Assembly: GCA_012845835.1 (NCBI GenBank)
Contig: JABAKD010000020.1
Location: 8,000,915 to 8,064,914 of the forward strand
Direction: 5' to 3'
Length of the DNA: 64,000 bases
DNA from: Undaria pinnatifida
Taxonomy: Eukaryota; Sar; Phaeophyceae; Laminariales; Alariaceae
Both the position numbers and the translations under genes were made by a program. The notes under the pieces are model-generated. The model did not search any database, was not told where the DNA came from, and was given only the letters and a program-made list of their open reading frames with translations. This document shows, piece after piece, positions 1 to 12,800 of the stretch; the stretch's first letter is position 1, and the number at the start of each line of letters is the position of its first letter.

Positions 1-1732
1 ACCGGCCTCCCGAAAACATCGTGGGATAACACAGGCAACTTCTTTGATCTACCCGGTTATCTCCTCAAAAAACTGAACCCCATTTTTCGGGGCAAAATGC
101 TTGAAATTAGAGTGGCAACATTTTTGCTGTGGGCAAGCGTTTGCCCCTTTGGATCCCCCCATGTTTCCGAGACAACTTAACTAATTTTGCAATAGAGTAA
201 AAGCAGCGGGCTGTGCCAACCGAATATGGCACAGGCTTAAGATCAGCGGCGGCGGTCTCGGTCTCGACTCCTCGAGCGACTACGCCTCCTCCTCGATGAC
301 CTGCGTGGAACAGCGCGGCGGGGCGGGAGCGTCGTTGGTTGTCAGGGGTATGCATGCGGCGGGACGACAGGAGAAAGAAACTCATGGAAACTTTCGTGTC
401 AGCTCGTTTTACCACATCGCCTGCAAAAAATATCCTGAACTTATTCCAAGTAATTCATCCCCGAAAACGTGCGTGCAGTCGTGAAGGGTGTTCACCTCCA
501 GCTAATAAAATCAATCGTGGGACGGGCGGGACGTCTGTAGAAGAGTTTTTCCGAAGTACCGTTGCTGTTGTTGCCTGTTGCAATTCCCGAGTAGCTTTCC
601 TAAGGGGTTCCGTCGCTAAAACTCGCATCTGGTGCCTACCAGGTACGTACAATGCCGCCCGGCCAGTTGGAGGGATGCACAGTCGCGGGCGAAGCGAAGT
701 ACAAGCATATTTGATACAGTACCTGGTACCGGTATACTTCGTATAAATCGTAGCAGGAAAAAAAAAAAAAACTCGAACAATTCAAAGCTCAGGGTGTCCC
801 GTGAAGGGCCAGGAGCAACAACTGCTGCTGGTCCATCAGGCGCGGACCACACCGTGTTCGTAAGTTCCAAGCCTTTACGGTCTAGCTGTCAAGGCTCAAC
901 AGCGTTCCCACTCGACGGAAGTACGATTGAGCGCTCTGAAATCAGTCTTGACAACAAATCGCCGCGGGTCATCCATTGAAAAATGGCCTTTCAGGTGAGT
1001 GGGCAGGGAAAATAAGTGATAGCGGAGGTTCTGTCCGCTATGACTTACTACCTCTGCACATTCCTACTAAAAACGGCTATGTTTTCGATGGGGCTGATGG
1101 GCCTCCCACGGGGGCCATTGTCGGGCTGAAGTAAGAGTGCGCAGTACCTGGTATGTAATAGGGATGATGCCTGAGCTGTACTCGCTGCCGGGCAACCGGC
1201 CAACAAATCTGTGACTAACATCAACGACTTCCATTGCGTTGCTGGACACCCTCATCGCAACTGCTACACTTCGGTGTCGGGCTGCTCGCGAACCGACCTC
1301 TCAGCAGACATCCTGCATTAAGTCGGACCGGACCGCTTCAACCACAATACGTATTTTTCAAGTGTGCTCGTAAGTCCAAAGTCCGGATGGCCTGACCGCC
1401 CCGCGGTCGCATAATCCGCTTCATCTTTCGTTGTGCTGGAGGACAAAAGCGTGGGAGAGTGAGCATCGATGCTCCACCTCAGCAAGCCAATAATGCTTCT
1501 TAACGCCTGCGACGGTGTATGCAATCGTCTACAACTTGTCACCGTCATTGCCGGTAGATCCACAACAACACACCGAGTAGCCTCGCTGGGAATGCACGCC
1601 GCCGTCCCTGAACGACTGCCGTCTATCACAAAAAACAAACAATACAAACAGCCTCGCAACAACCAGCGCATGCGATACTTCCCGATCACAGAATACTCCC
1701 ACGTTCGATATGCCAAAATCACGAGGTCGCCC
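1..1732. other. intergenic / 3' flank, no gene recognised
   Basis: No open frame here has recognisable domain content, and the short frames on both strands look like chance. The part nearest 1733 is presumably the 3' UTR and downstream flank of the minus-strand ZRANB2-like gene. Three copies of the recurrent 9-mer TACCTGGTA/TACCAGGTA lie here (637-645, 720-728, 1145-1153). At 983-994 an ATG-GCC-TTT-CAG is followed by a strong GTGAGT donor. This could be a tiny first coding exon of a plus-strand transcript, but no partner exon was found. Confidence 0.5.
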
Positions 1733-3476
1733 TCACCTCTCTCTGCTCCTGCTCCTGCTCCTGTCCCGCCGCTGGTCTCTGTCGTTATCCCCCCCCCTAG
1801 CCCGGTCGTTGCCTCTGTCTCGCCTATCCCGATCCCTGCGTGAATCACCGAAGAAACAAAAATGGGGAGGAGAGACGGCGTACGAAAATCAACACTAAGA
1901 CGAGCACACGGGCGGCCATCACAAGAGTATTACCATCAACTGCAAACTGCAAATTGAGTACAGCATCATAAACTAATGGTGTATACCAATGCTAGAGTTA
2001 TAGGTCGGGTCGGCGGTAATTTTTCGTGCGATAAATGTATTTGTTCCGAAGAAAAACCGAACTGCGATACACGATCGATGCGGGACTTATATACTCACAC
2101 TCCATGTGTGCCACTTTTGCCCATCGGTTGGCTGCGTCGATGCTTACATCATCGCTTCCCGAGGTCCGCGCCGCCGCCCTCGTCAAAACGAGCAAACGAC
2201 ACATAGCACACAGACGCAACACGCCCACAAGCACGCACACACTCGCAAAAAACACACAATAAAAAACACGCACGTGCGCGCAATCCACGCGCACCTGTTC
2301 CTGTCCCATTCTCTGCCCTTATCCCCACTCGTGCTGCCTCGACCTTCCTTTTCCCTCCCAGACACCGCCGACTCCGCGTTGCCTCCGCCACCACCACCCT
2401 CGGCGCCCCCATCGCTGCGTCCGATGCCCGAAAGATTCGGGCGGCCGAACTTGTCATAAGTGGTCACCGACGTGGCGGGTGCAGCGTCATCAAACTGGCC
2501 TGGAACGGGCGGCTTCCCTGTAGGGGCAAGGCTGGTACCGCCCAACATGCCCCCTCCAAAAGACTTCCGAAGCCGCGCCAGCGCCGCCATCTGTTCGGGG
2601 CGCCGGGCGGGTGAGATGGTGCTAGGATCGATTGGTTGAGTTTGGGCAAAGGTAGCGCTTTGAAGATAGACGGCAGAGCGGGGGCAGGAGCGTCGAAGGA
2701 GAAAATACGGTTTCGGGCAACAAAGGAACAGGGTCATCACTTTGGGTGCTCGACGGGAGAGTTGGAAAGACACCGAGATGTCGTTCGCGCCAGCGTCTCG
2801 TCGCGTTTCGCATCCTAAATGATAATTCCCCAGCCGGTTTCCGGTATGCTTCTTGTGACACGAACACGGCTTACAAGCTGACAGGCTCGCATCGATCTCA
2901 TGGACAGCGACTTGCTCTTGCATACATGGGCAGCAGCAAATCAGCCGAAGGGACAATAAATACCCTCAAACACTCTTATTCTGCCGCTCGTACTGGAGCG
3001 GATTTCCACCGAATAACCAGGACAGGACCGGACACGACACCTCCCACGTTTGGGGCGGTGTCGCAATCCGAAACATTCGAACACATACTAACAAAAACCG
3101 AGATGATGCGAATCACAGCCAGGCGAGGGCAAAACGTTAAAAAAAAATAAGCGATGTTTTGTAATGCATTTGGACCGTCCAGCAAGTGGTAGCGGCGCAC
3201 CTCCTTCGCCTTCTTGTCGGCGAGAGCCTTGATCTTCTTTCGGCCGAAGTCGTCGTATCCATCCTCGTCGACCTCTACCGTCGCCACCGACGCGCGGTCC
3301 TGGCGCTCGTTGAAGCCGCCGCCGTGCCCTTCTCGCGCCTGTTGCCCGATAAGAATCGTCACGATAAGAGGAGGCAACGCAAATGGGAGCAGGGCAAGCG
3401 GTGTCGCGGTAAGCGGCGTGAGGCCACAGCAGCAGCAGCATAGGCAGAGGCAGCAGGAGCAGCAGCAGCAGCAGCA

Positions 3477-3515
<39 letters not shown>

Positions 3516-4097
3516 CAAGTGGCGGCTGCGGCAAGCAAACAAGAGTAGTACTCTTTCACCACTATTTCGTTTTCATGGGTCATGATACTGATGTTTGAGG
3601 GCAATTAGATGGAACGAAAGCAGTCCGGCCGCTATTAATAATCATATCATACCATAATATCATACCATCCCATACTATTAATAATGTACCTCATCCGTCG
3701 TGACGAGATTGGGTTTCTGGTTCTGGCACTTGTTGCACGTCTGCCGACGCTCCCAGTTCACGTTCCCGCACGCCGTGCACGTCCAGTCCGCCTTCTTGAA
3801 CAGCCCATCCGGGCCTCGAAAGTCCTTGCTTTCCTTCTTCGGCAGAGGTTTCCCACCCCCAGCAGGAGGAGGAGGGGCACCATCAGCCCCTCGCCCGGCC
3901 CCGGCTGTAGGAGGGCGGCCTAAACTAGCGTCCAGCTCTGCGATCCCTTCGATGGCGATGCCGCCTCCACCTCTTCCTCTTCCACGTCCCCTGCCTCTGC
4001 CGCCACTGCCGACAACGCCAATCGGGGTGGCGAAGGAGGAGGCAGAGGAGGCGGCAGCAGCCGGATCATACGCCACTTCACCACTGCTTTCCTCCAT
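1733..4097 (-). CDS. ZRANB2: ZRANB2-like zinc-finger splicing factor (4 exons)
   Basis: Spliced gene on the minus strand, exons 4097-3690, 3338-3201, 2590-2295 and 1835-1733, about 314 residues. Junction phases agree throughout: 0, 0 and 2. Exon 1 carries an acidic, Gly/Arg-rich N-terminus and one RanBP2-type zinc finger with the pattern DWTCTACGNVNW...CNKC near its end. Exon 2 carries the family signature GGGFNERQD followed by DEDGYDDFGRKK, which matches the segment after the second zinc finger in animal ZRANB2. Exon 4 encodes an Arg/Asp-rich stretch ending in SRSRSRERR, a short RS domain, then TGA. In animals ZRANB2 is a nuclear RNA-binding SR-like protein that recognises 5' splice-site-like sequences through its zinc fingers and influences alternative splicing. 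Only one finger is visible here, against two in animals. The start is uncertain: the frame is open to an ATG at 4208, but the ATG at 4097 gives the more typical acidic N-terminus. Confidence 0.87.
3426..3516. repeat. imperfect (CAG)n tract in the ZRANB2-like intron 1
   Basis: About 30 near-perfect CAG/CTG triplets with a few GAG and other interruptions. The tract lies in the first intron of the ZRANB2-like gene, less than 100 bases upstream of the exon 2 acceptor at 3338. Read on the minus strand it is CTG-rich and open in all three frames, so retention or use of an upstream acceptor would give Leu, Cys or Ala runs. It is not part of the reconstructed protein. Confidence 0.85.
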
Positions 4098-4912
4098 CTC
4101 GTCTACTTCTCCTTTCCCTATCGCCTCTCTCTCCTCTGCTGTCTGCCCTCTCTCGTGCGCGCGGTAGTAGATGGGAAGTTCAAAAGGGGGTGTACTGCTG
4201 TACTTCACCTGGCTGCTGCACAGGGGATACGACCGCCAGTGTCACAAAACGAACTCGGCGCTATTCCAAAGGCGAAAGCTTGGGTGTACGGGGCAACGCA
4301 ATCCAATCCGCACAGCAGCAGCGGTTCAACTCGCACCTCGCACGTTCGTTCGCAGCGATGCTGTTGAGTGCAATCGCTCGAGGGCAGGGTTCCATTGTAT
4401 TCGGAAGCATGTTTTTGTAACGTGCGCATTTCAGCGATCTCATTTTTCTCGACGCGATCTTCGAGGTTTCGAGAAGCAGTCGGGAAGACGGAGCCCGTTG
4501 ACGCTACACCACTCTGGCGTCAAAGCAACAGGCGTCCGGACGGCTCGAGGCGGCAGAAGAGGTGTGTTTGTCCTTAGACCTGCGTCGAGGTGCGTTATTT
4601 TATTAACTCGAGGCGGCCCTAGAACACCACAAATCCTCAAGTCTAATACTCGCAAATGTGGCGAGGAATGCGCGCGTCACGTATGATCTATTTGGGATGA
4701 TACCATGGACGGTAAGCGCCGTTGAGGATTGATGAGGCGGACTGGTATGATACTGACTGTGACATCGAGAATAATGCCAAAAGTAAAGGCGGGCGTCGTC
4801 CGGCGCAATTTCAAGAGTAGTGTTGTCGAACGTAAACAAATGTATCCGACCGCGGCGCACAACATCCGTTTGCAAGTGAGAACCGCACTGCTACACCTAC
4901 CATCCTCGCAGG
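4098..4912. promoter_or_regulatory. divergent intergenic region between ZRANB2-like and DNAI1
   Basis: About 0.8 kb separates the two start codons, which face away from each other, so both promoters should lie here. No TATA box or other element can be assigned with confidence. A CTCGCAG directly before the DNAI1 ATG at 4913 resembles a splice acceptor, so the DNAI1 5' UTR may be spliced and its promoter may lie further left. The assignment rests on gene orientation only. Confidence 0.4.
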
Positions 4913-7900
4913 ATGACAAGCAAGGCGAAGAAGGCTGGCCCGGCCGGCGGGAAGGGCAAAAAGGGGCAAGGTTTCGGGAAGGATCGGGCAGCGGCTGGCG
5001 GTGGGCCGGCCTCCCCTTTGGCGACATTCGAGGACGATGACATGTATCAGGAGCCAATTAAGAAGGTGAACGGGATGCTCGATATCATACCTCCGAACAG
5101 GATACCCTGCCTACCAACAGGAATGTCGTGGGTGTGTGGTGCTGTCGTTTTACGAGTTGTTTGCGAAAGAACCACAATTCTCGCCGTTGATACAGAACTG
5201 CAACTAAATACCCCCCATTAGGGGCAGTACCCAGCATTATCTAGTAATAGGTGGCGTAGTGTCGTGGAGTCAACACCCATGGACAACTAACTCGTACAAC
5301 CGCATCCGGTCACTTGCAGCATATCATACCAAATGGGTAACCTATGGCACGGCAACCGTAAAATGTCGGGCACTGCTTCTTGAACCGTTGCGTCGTCCCT
5401 GCGTGTTTCATGCGTTATTCGTACTGCCATGCTCCGAAGTAGGTGGTTCGCCCAGCCAATCAGTTGCAGCTCAGTGAAGCGGAGATGAAGGAGGAGCACA
5501 CGCGCGTCCTCACCGCAAACGACCCCAACGGTGAGTGAACGGCCCTGCCTCGCGCAGCGCTCAAGACTGGATTGGGCGCAACTAACACCACCTACACCAC
5601 TGAAAGCACACGCTTACCGTACCCCGTGCATCTACTTACTGCTGTGATCCACAGTGAACTACACAGAAGCACCTTCCAGGTACCTAATCTGAGCAGGTCT
5701 TGAAACCTTATAGTGATAACAACCATGAACAACCTTGAGCATAGGCTACAATATACCAGTACCTGGTACCAGGGTACCAGTCAGGACTTAGTGTGCCCCC
5801 CGCCGCTGAGCGCGATTTGTGACCCCAATCTCATAAAACCCCTCAAAAAGTGAGCCTCGCATTCTTGCTACGAATAGATTATTCCATATTTCAGGGACCA
5901 TACTGTATGCACTACTGCTCAAGTCCGTATATCACAATTGTTTGTACAGTCTGGTTTGTGCCCCGTTCTTGAGTACAACTCGATGTCGGCCGACACCCCC
6001 CCATCCCCGCCGCACACACGCACGCATCACGCGTCCCCTTCTACCCAAGCAATTCAGTCTAAACTGTCGAACCAAACGCCCAACGTAAATGTGTCCTTTT
6101 CCCTCTCTCGCCACCATCGTGTATGCTGGCAACCTGTAAAAAAATGCATGCTTTCCGAACTGCTGCAGTCCCGAGTAACATCAGCAAGTACAATTACAAG
6201 GACCACATGTACAAGGTCGACCCTCCCGGCCCCGGCGACCACCTGGCGATGCACCTTGCTATCGATGGCTGGGCCCTCTTCCGAGAAGGAGACGAGGCAA
6301 AGCTGCAAGCGGCGGCTGAAGAGAAAAAGAAAGCTGCGGCGGATGAGGCGAAAAAGGAAGCGCAGAAGCAGGCGAGAATCCTAGTTGTTAGAGACACATA
6401 TACATCGTAATCTTTGAGCTAAAATTGGGCTGTCAACAACAGTCGGTACTGACTGCTAGCTCAGTAGCATACAAAATGGTAAATATCTAACAATGGCAAC
6501 ACCTGTAACTATATATGTCCGTACGAGCATAAGTGACGAGTGAAGCCCGTTGTCGCATAGGTGTTACACGCAGATACTTCGGCACGTTTTTTGTTGTTTT
6601 TTTTACGGAATTAAGGTATAGACTATATACCAGGGTGTAAGAGTTTTATGATGCCCCAAGGTTTGGTAGTGGCTGCTTGTCGGCATGGATGAAGAGAATC
6701 GACCTTCGTTCTAGACATACAGTATGAGTCTTGCAATACGTGATCGGTAGACTCAATGGTTGGACGTTTCTTCTTGCCGTTGATTTTCTCCTCCGCCCTC
6801 AGGTCAGTCGACACCAGAAAAAAAACAGTCTCGAAAACGAGGAAAAACACGAAACCTTCGCCCAATCGTGCTTCAACAAAATAGATCAGCAAGCGAAAAC
6901 AAAAAGAGGCTTTGTGTTCGGCTTCTCTTTTTCGCTGTTTATTTGTTCACCACCGACCGTTGACTGACCTTCAGGCGATGGAGGCAGGCGAAGAGCTCGA
7001 CGAAGATGCCGGCAACGAGAGCGCCAAAAATCAGTTCAACTACTCGGAGCGCGCGGCGCAGACTTTCAACAACCCCATGCGGGAAAGGGGGGTGGTCACG
7101 GAGCCGCCACCCATGCTATCCTTCAAGAACACGGTAGCGCAGTGGGAGATTTACGACTCCTACATGGGCGAGTACTCGGCACAGGTATACGTGATGCACG
7201 AGGTGGAAAATAAACAACAGAGAATGCGGAGTTATTTTTTGTGTTATGTGTGCCGGCCATGTCATCTCGCCGTTGAATAGACTATGTTAATAAGTGATAT
7301 TAATAGTCGCGTATCGTATGGTTGGGGTTGTAGCCTCTTCTTCGCGTTTAGCGGCGCATGATTCCGCATTTTCGTGAGGCGAAAACAGATTGGAGGTCTT
7401 TCATGGCTCATCCGCGTCAGTTGCTCTCTGGTGTGCAACATCCCGATAAGATCGCTCGCGCCTGCGTATTCCTCGGTGAGTCCATTAATAGCGCAACCGA
7501 CGCATGCTATTGCAGACTAGAGGGTTGTGATGAGGTATTAGTGGGGTATTAAGCCGTTTGCCCACTTGCAAAAGGTTAACCAAGATGGCTTACCCAAACT
7601 AAACCTTATAACGCTCTCCCTCCGTCGCGCGTTATTCCCGTTTGTTAAGGTATTAGTGAGGTATTAGTCCGTTCGACCCCTTAAAAAAGGTTAACCAATA
7701 GCTTACCCAAACTAAGCCTTACAACACTCTCCCCCCCTGAAACGACGGGATATAGCAGGTCGGCCGGATATACGGGCAGACCTGTCAATATATCCAAGCC
7801 GTTTCATTTCCTGGGTATACCGGGGAGAGTATTTTTCAAGTTCGACATGGGGGAAGTCTGAAAAAGTTTATTATGGTGGATGTGGGGCTCGAACCCACGA

Positions 7901-9832
7901 CCCAAAAAACCCATGGTCTGTCGACGACGCCATTTGTTAAGGTTATTAGTGGGGTATTAGTCCGTTCGACCACTTGCAACAGGTTAACCAATAATAGCTT
8001 ACCCAAACTAAGCCTTATAACAGTTGTACGCTTGCACCTGAACATGTCCTCGATTGAGGAGCTACCCAATATATCTTGAAAAAAACTTTAACCTTTCTGC
8101 ATCCTCCCCTCTGTTTACCCTGCCTACGGTAGATACTAATCCCAAGTGATTTCCCCCCCCAAAAAACGGTTTCCAGCTTGTTATGGAAATGCTAGCACAT
8201 AGCCATTATGAGTCAATGTTCAGTAGCACTTGTGTATCGTGGATCTACATGCGTCGGTTCGAGTGTAACGTACGCTTGTGTGCGGAGGAATTACTTCCGT
8301 AGGATTCTCCGCTTGATATCCAGGTAGCTCACTCTCTCGTGTGGCTCTCTCTTGTAAATCTTTCCGGACCACAGCTGTCCTGGTCATCTCTGGGAAGCAG
8401 CCGTCGTCTGGGCTCCTGCAACTCTGCGGTTTATACCTGTGTATATTGGCCAAATTAAGCGCCACCGTTGTACTATTCAACGTATTCTCTACATCTCGGA
8501 AGCACTCCGTCTTCCAGGCTATCCTCTCGCACCGTGCCATCACCTCGACTAACGTCGACAGCACAGCCTCTCAAACCACCGTGCCAGGGTATCACACATT
8601 ATCCATGACAGGTTATGAGCCTCGAGGCCAGGCATGCCACGATAGGGGAGGCAGCTTGTTGGCCGAACGGTTTCTGACTCTCGGGGGGCCTCAATTACAC
8701 TAGCAAAACTACCCAGTATCGTTGGGACGCTAATTCCAAGTGATTTTTCCCCCGAAACGGGTTTCCAGTGTTAAAGGCATGCTTTGATAGGGGTAGCAAC
8801 GTTTCAGACATACGATCTATGATTGTCGGACGAACTACCCAGCGTCGTTGAGTTTCAAGACGCACGCTACGATAGAGCGTGCACCATTTTTTTTCCCCCT
8901 CAGACACCTCGCTTAACGCCGTTACCACTGGAAACCCTTTTTGTGGGGACAAGTTTTACTTGAAGTTAGTATCGGGAGGGATTTTGGGGGCTATATAGGG
9001 GTTAAAGGAGCTCTATACCCCCACCCAGAAACTGTGTTTGGAATCAAAAATGAACAAAAAAGAGTGCAACCCGATGAAACATGTCATGTCTTAGCTGTAA
9101 AAACGAACAAAAAAAATGCCGAAACTAAAAATGTAACAGTTCCAGCGATATTGGGTTAACTGACACCTTTGCAACTGGAACCCCTTCTTTGACACATTCA
9201 CTTGAAGTTACTATAGGAAGGGATTTCGGGACTCTAAAGGGGTTGAAGAGCCGAAAAACAACATCATAAAGTATGCTTTCGCCACGAAAGTGCTCTACGT
9301 GTGTTGTAGCAGACGTCGGCAGCGATGTTCGGTTAAATGTTATGGCGTAGCCCATGGGGAGTGCGTCTCGGGCTCTCGGCTTGCCATTTTGTTTCTCAAG
9401 AATTGGTTGTTGGTTGCGTGAGGTGTGGAGCTCCTCAAGTGACCAAAGAAAAACGCGCGCGCCGCAACGGAGAGGTGGCATTTTTCGCGCAAAAATATTT
9501 TCTGAACATGGCGAGGCGCTGGGCTCCTTAACCCTCCTTAGCCCAAAATTTGTCGGAATGTACACACCATTCTCGTTTTTTTTTTGCAACGTCAACATCA
9601 GGTATCTTTTTTTTTTCTTGCATTAATGAGGTCAAGGGATTTGTTCATTTTGTTCATAATTGTCGGAATATACCATTCTGTTTTTTTTTTGCAATATCAG
9701 CATCAGGTGTTGTATTTTTTTTTTTTTTTTTCGGTATTAGCAGGCTCACGGGATTTGTTCGTTTTATTCATCGGATTGTCCTTTCCGGTTTACTCCGAAG
9801 CAGGTGTTGGGTGAAAGGGATGGTGAGAAGCC

Positions 9833-9874
<42 letters not shown>

Positions 9875-12800
9875 GAGTGAGGAGGCTCTCTCTCTCTCTC
9901 CTCGAGTGAGGAGGCTCTCTCTCTCTCCTCGAGTGAGGAGGCTCTCTCTCTGCAAGTGAGGAGGCTCTCTCTCTGCAAGTGAAGAGGCCCTGTCTCTCTC
10001 TCCTCAAGTGAGGAGGCTTTCTCTCTCTCCTCGAGTGAGGCGACTCAAACAAAAACAAAAACAAAAAGGGTGCATCCGTCGCCGCACTATTGTTAATAGG
10101 GCTACACTACACTGGTGACGCTTTTGCTAGGATGTCTAGAGGTATACCGTTTTTTGGCGGAAGTGGTTTTCTGAATGACGGGGCTTCCTTAACCCAATTT
10201 CGTCGGAAATAGAGGTATTAAGGTATACCGTTTTTTGGCGGAAGTGGTTTTCTGAATGACGGGGCTTCCTTAACCCAATTTCGTCGGAAAATAGGGTAAT
10301 TTTTTTCGCATGATTCTCGTTTTGGCACCGAAGCCATGGTTTTTTTTTCATCCGGTAGAAGGTTTTACTTTTTCTCCAAATTACGTTTCGGGTTAAGAAG
10401 GACATGTCTTAACCTCCCAAAGTGAGGGGTAGTATTAAGGGGAAAAATGGTGTTGCACCTCTATCGCAGCACGCGTCTGGTACACTAAAATTGGTACAAT
10501 TACTACGGTCGGTACGATTAGTAGCACGTGCCCCCAGCAGAAACTTTAGGTGCCACCCCTACATGTCGTAGCACGCCATGGAGCCATCCAACCAAAACCA
10601 AGCAGGTGTCATGTCATGAGTTCGATTCTCGCCGACGTCATGTTTGTATCTTTTTTTTTAGCGTGCGCGCTGGAGACCTTTTGAACGGTTACGATGGCGT
10701 GCTTCTGAGTGCTACTGTACTGTATTGCGTGGCGAAGGGAGACCCGCCGGAGATCCCTGCTAACAAAGCCGGCGAGAATCAATCGACAATCTCGAAAACA
10801 TGTGTTTGTTAGTCGCGTGAATGAGTAGCTCCGTGTAGCTCCGTGAGTATTGCGATGTATCCAACAAACGTTTCGCTACCAGCTCTGGACGTCAGCTAAC
10901 CTCATGATCAGACCGCGACTTCGAACGCTTTCCTTAACCCCTGCCATTTCCATTTGTTTTCGCCTCTGGCATTTTCCCTCTCTTGCCTTTCCTGTTTCTG
11001 TCGCGTTTTTCTGTCAACCGTGTCCTCAACGCCATGCCACACCACGCCACGCCATGGGGAGAGGCAGATGGCCGAGCAAGAGGTCGAGAACAAAAAGAAA
11101 AGAGATCGAGGTGCGCACCCAAGGGGTTGAATTGACGCTGTGTTTATCATTTAACGATATTCCGCAGTACTCCGTTCGGCAAGCCGTTGAAACTGTCGCG
11201 TACTGCCACACCAATTCGTTGACACAAGCTGCTGCTGCACATCAACAAATATATATACATATATATTGCCCCCGCTTCGTGTGCGTTTCCTTCATCGCTC
11301 GTGCCGTGCATGCAGCTCAACGCGGAGATCCCTTTGCCTGCATGAACCCCGCCGCGTGTCATACCTTCACCATGAAAAACGTCGGGTACTTACCACAATA
11401 CCTAATCCGTATATCAGTAGTATGTTTTCCATCCGGCAAACGCGCATCATGAGCTGCAACGTCTATAATCTCACAAACCATCTCCAGAAGCAGGAGAAAA
11501 ACCCAGGAAAAAAAAACAGCAACCTACATTCATAGCTATAGGAATCAACTACTGAGAGTGCCCAACAACATGGGTAGGCGTAATTCCATGCGAGTCGTCG
11601 ACCAGGGAAGAAAGGGGTTGAATTCTTATGGTGACAAAAATGAAAGCGCGGGCCGGAGTGGGGAGGAGGGGGGTAGGAGAGCCTATTTGATGACTTCAGA
11701 TCTGAGTTATGTCCAGGGAAGGAGGAGGATAATAAGAAGTACGACGATAACCAAAGGGTTGGGATGGAAAAAAAAACAGAAAGAAAAAAATGGCGTTTTG
11801 TGCCTGTTGCTCTCGCTTCGACCGCTCGTCGACTGCTTTTTATCGTAGAGTCGAGCGAAGAGACCGCCTGCATTCACACTTGACGGGTTTCATCCCATTT
11901 GCGTCCGACACGTGCTGATAATAGCACGGTGGGGGTGCACCTACTTTTTCCCCATCTCCTCGCTCGAGAGCCTGTGTACCCCTCGCCCTGAACACGACTT
12001 CGACAAGCATATTACAGATACATCTCTGCCTGCATAGCTCAGTGGTTATGGTGTATATCTAATACAAGCACAATCCGGGGGTCAGGTCTCCCCCCCGATG
12101 TTTTTTCTCCCCCATGTTTCACTGACTGCATAGCTCCGTTTTTTTTTTGTTTGGTTTTCTTTGTCATGTCATCTATCATCTTCGCCCCCTTTCTTTCTAC
12201 TTCTCCCTCCCTAGACGTAACTCAGATCCAGGGTCACTAAAAAGAAGGGCCCTCTTTTTCTCCCCTCTCCCCTCGAAGGTAAACGCCTCCATTTTTATCG
12301 CGAGAAGGCTTCACCTCGTCAACTCGCAGTCGTCATGGTGTCTCTCTATTAAATTGATGAAGCTCAACCATCATGCGAACGCAACATCTTCCTCGAACTA
12401 TTTCCTGGTGATTTTGTCCCGAAAACAACACGGGGGGGGGCACTTCTAAAGGGGTTCTACTCGATGCACCATCCAACGTCCTAGGTATACAGAGTCATCC
12501 CTCCATAGTGCGGTAGGGATTGCAGTTGTTGGATTAACTAGTAGTGTACCTGTCCGATTGAGCTCCTCCAGTGAGGAACTAGCGGTTAGTCATTAATCAA
12601 GTAATTTCACAAGTAAAGGTCGTTTTAGGACTAAGGCATGGAAGTGTTGGTCGGACTTTCGCGGTCGAAGGCCTTCGAAGTCATGTAGTATCGGGCGAGA
12701 TATTGAGCTCCTCGTGTTACGACCTCAGAAGACTTCCGCTGCACCCGGACGGTGAGATGACTCCAGAGCGAGTGGTAGTTCAAACCACAACGATACTGGC

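Noticed and set aside
983-994. A four-codon first exon (ATG-GCC-TTT-CAG with GTGAGT donor) on the plus strand
   Set aside because: No partner exon with matching phase and recognisable protein content was found downstream before the convergent minus-strand gene.
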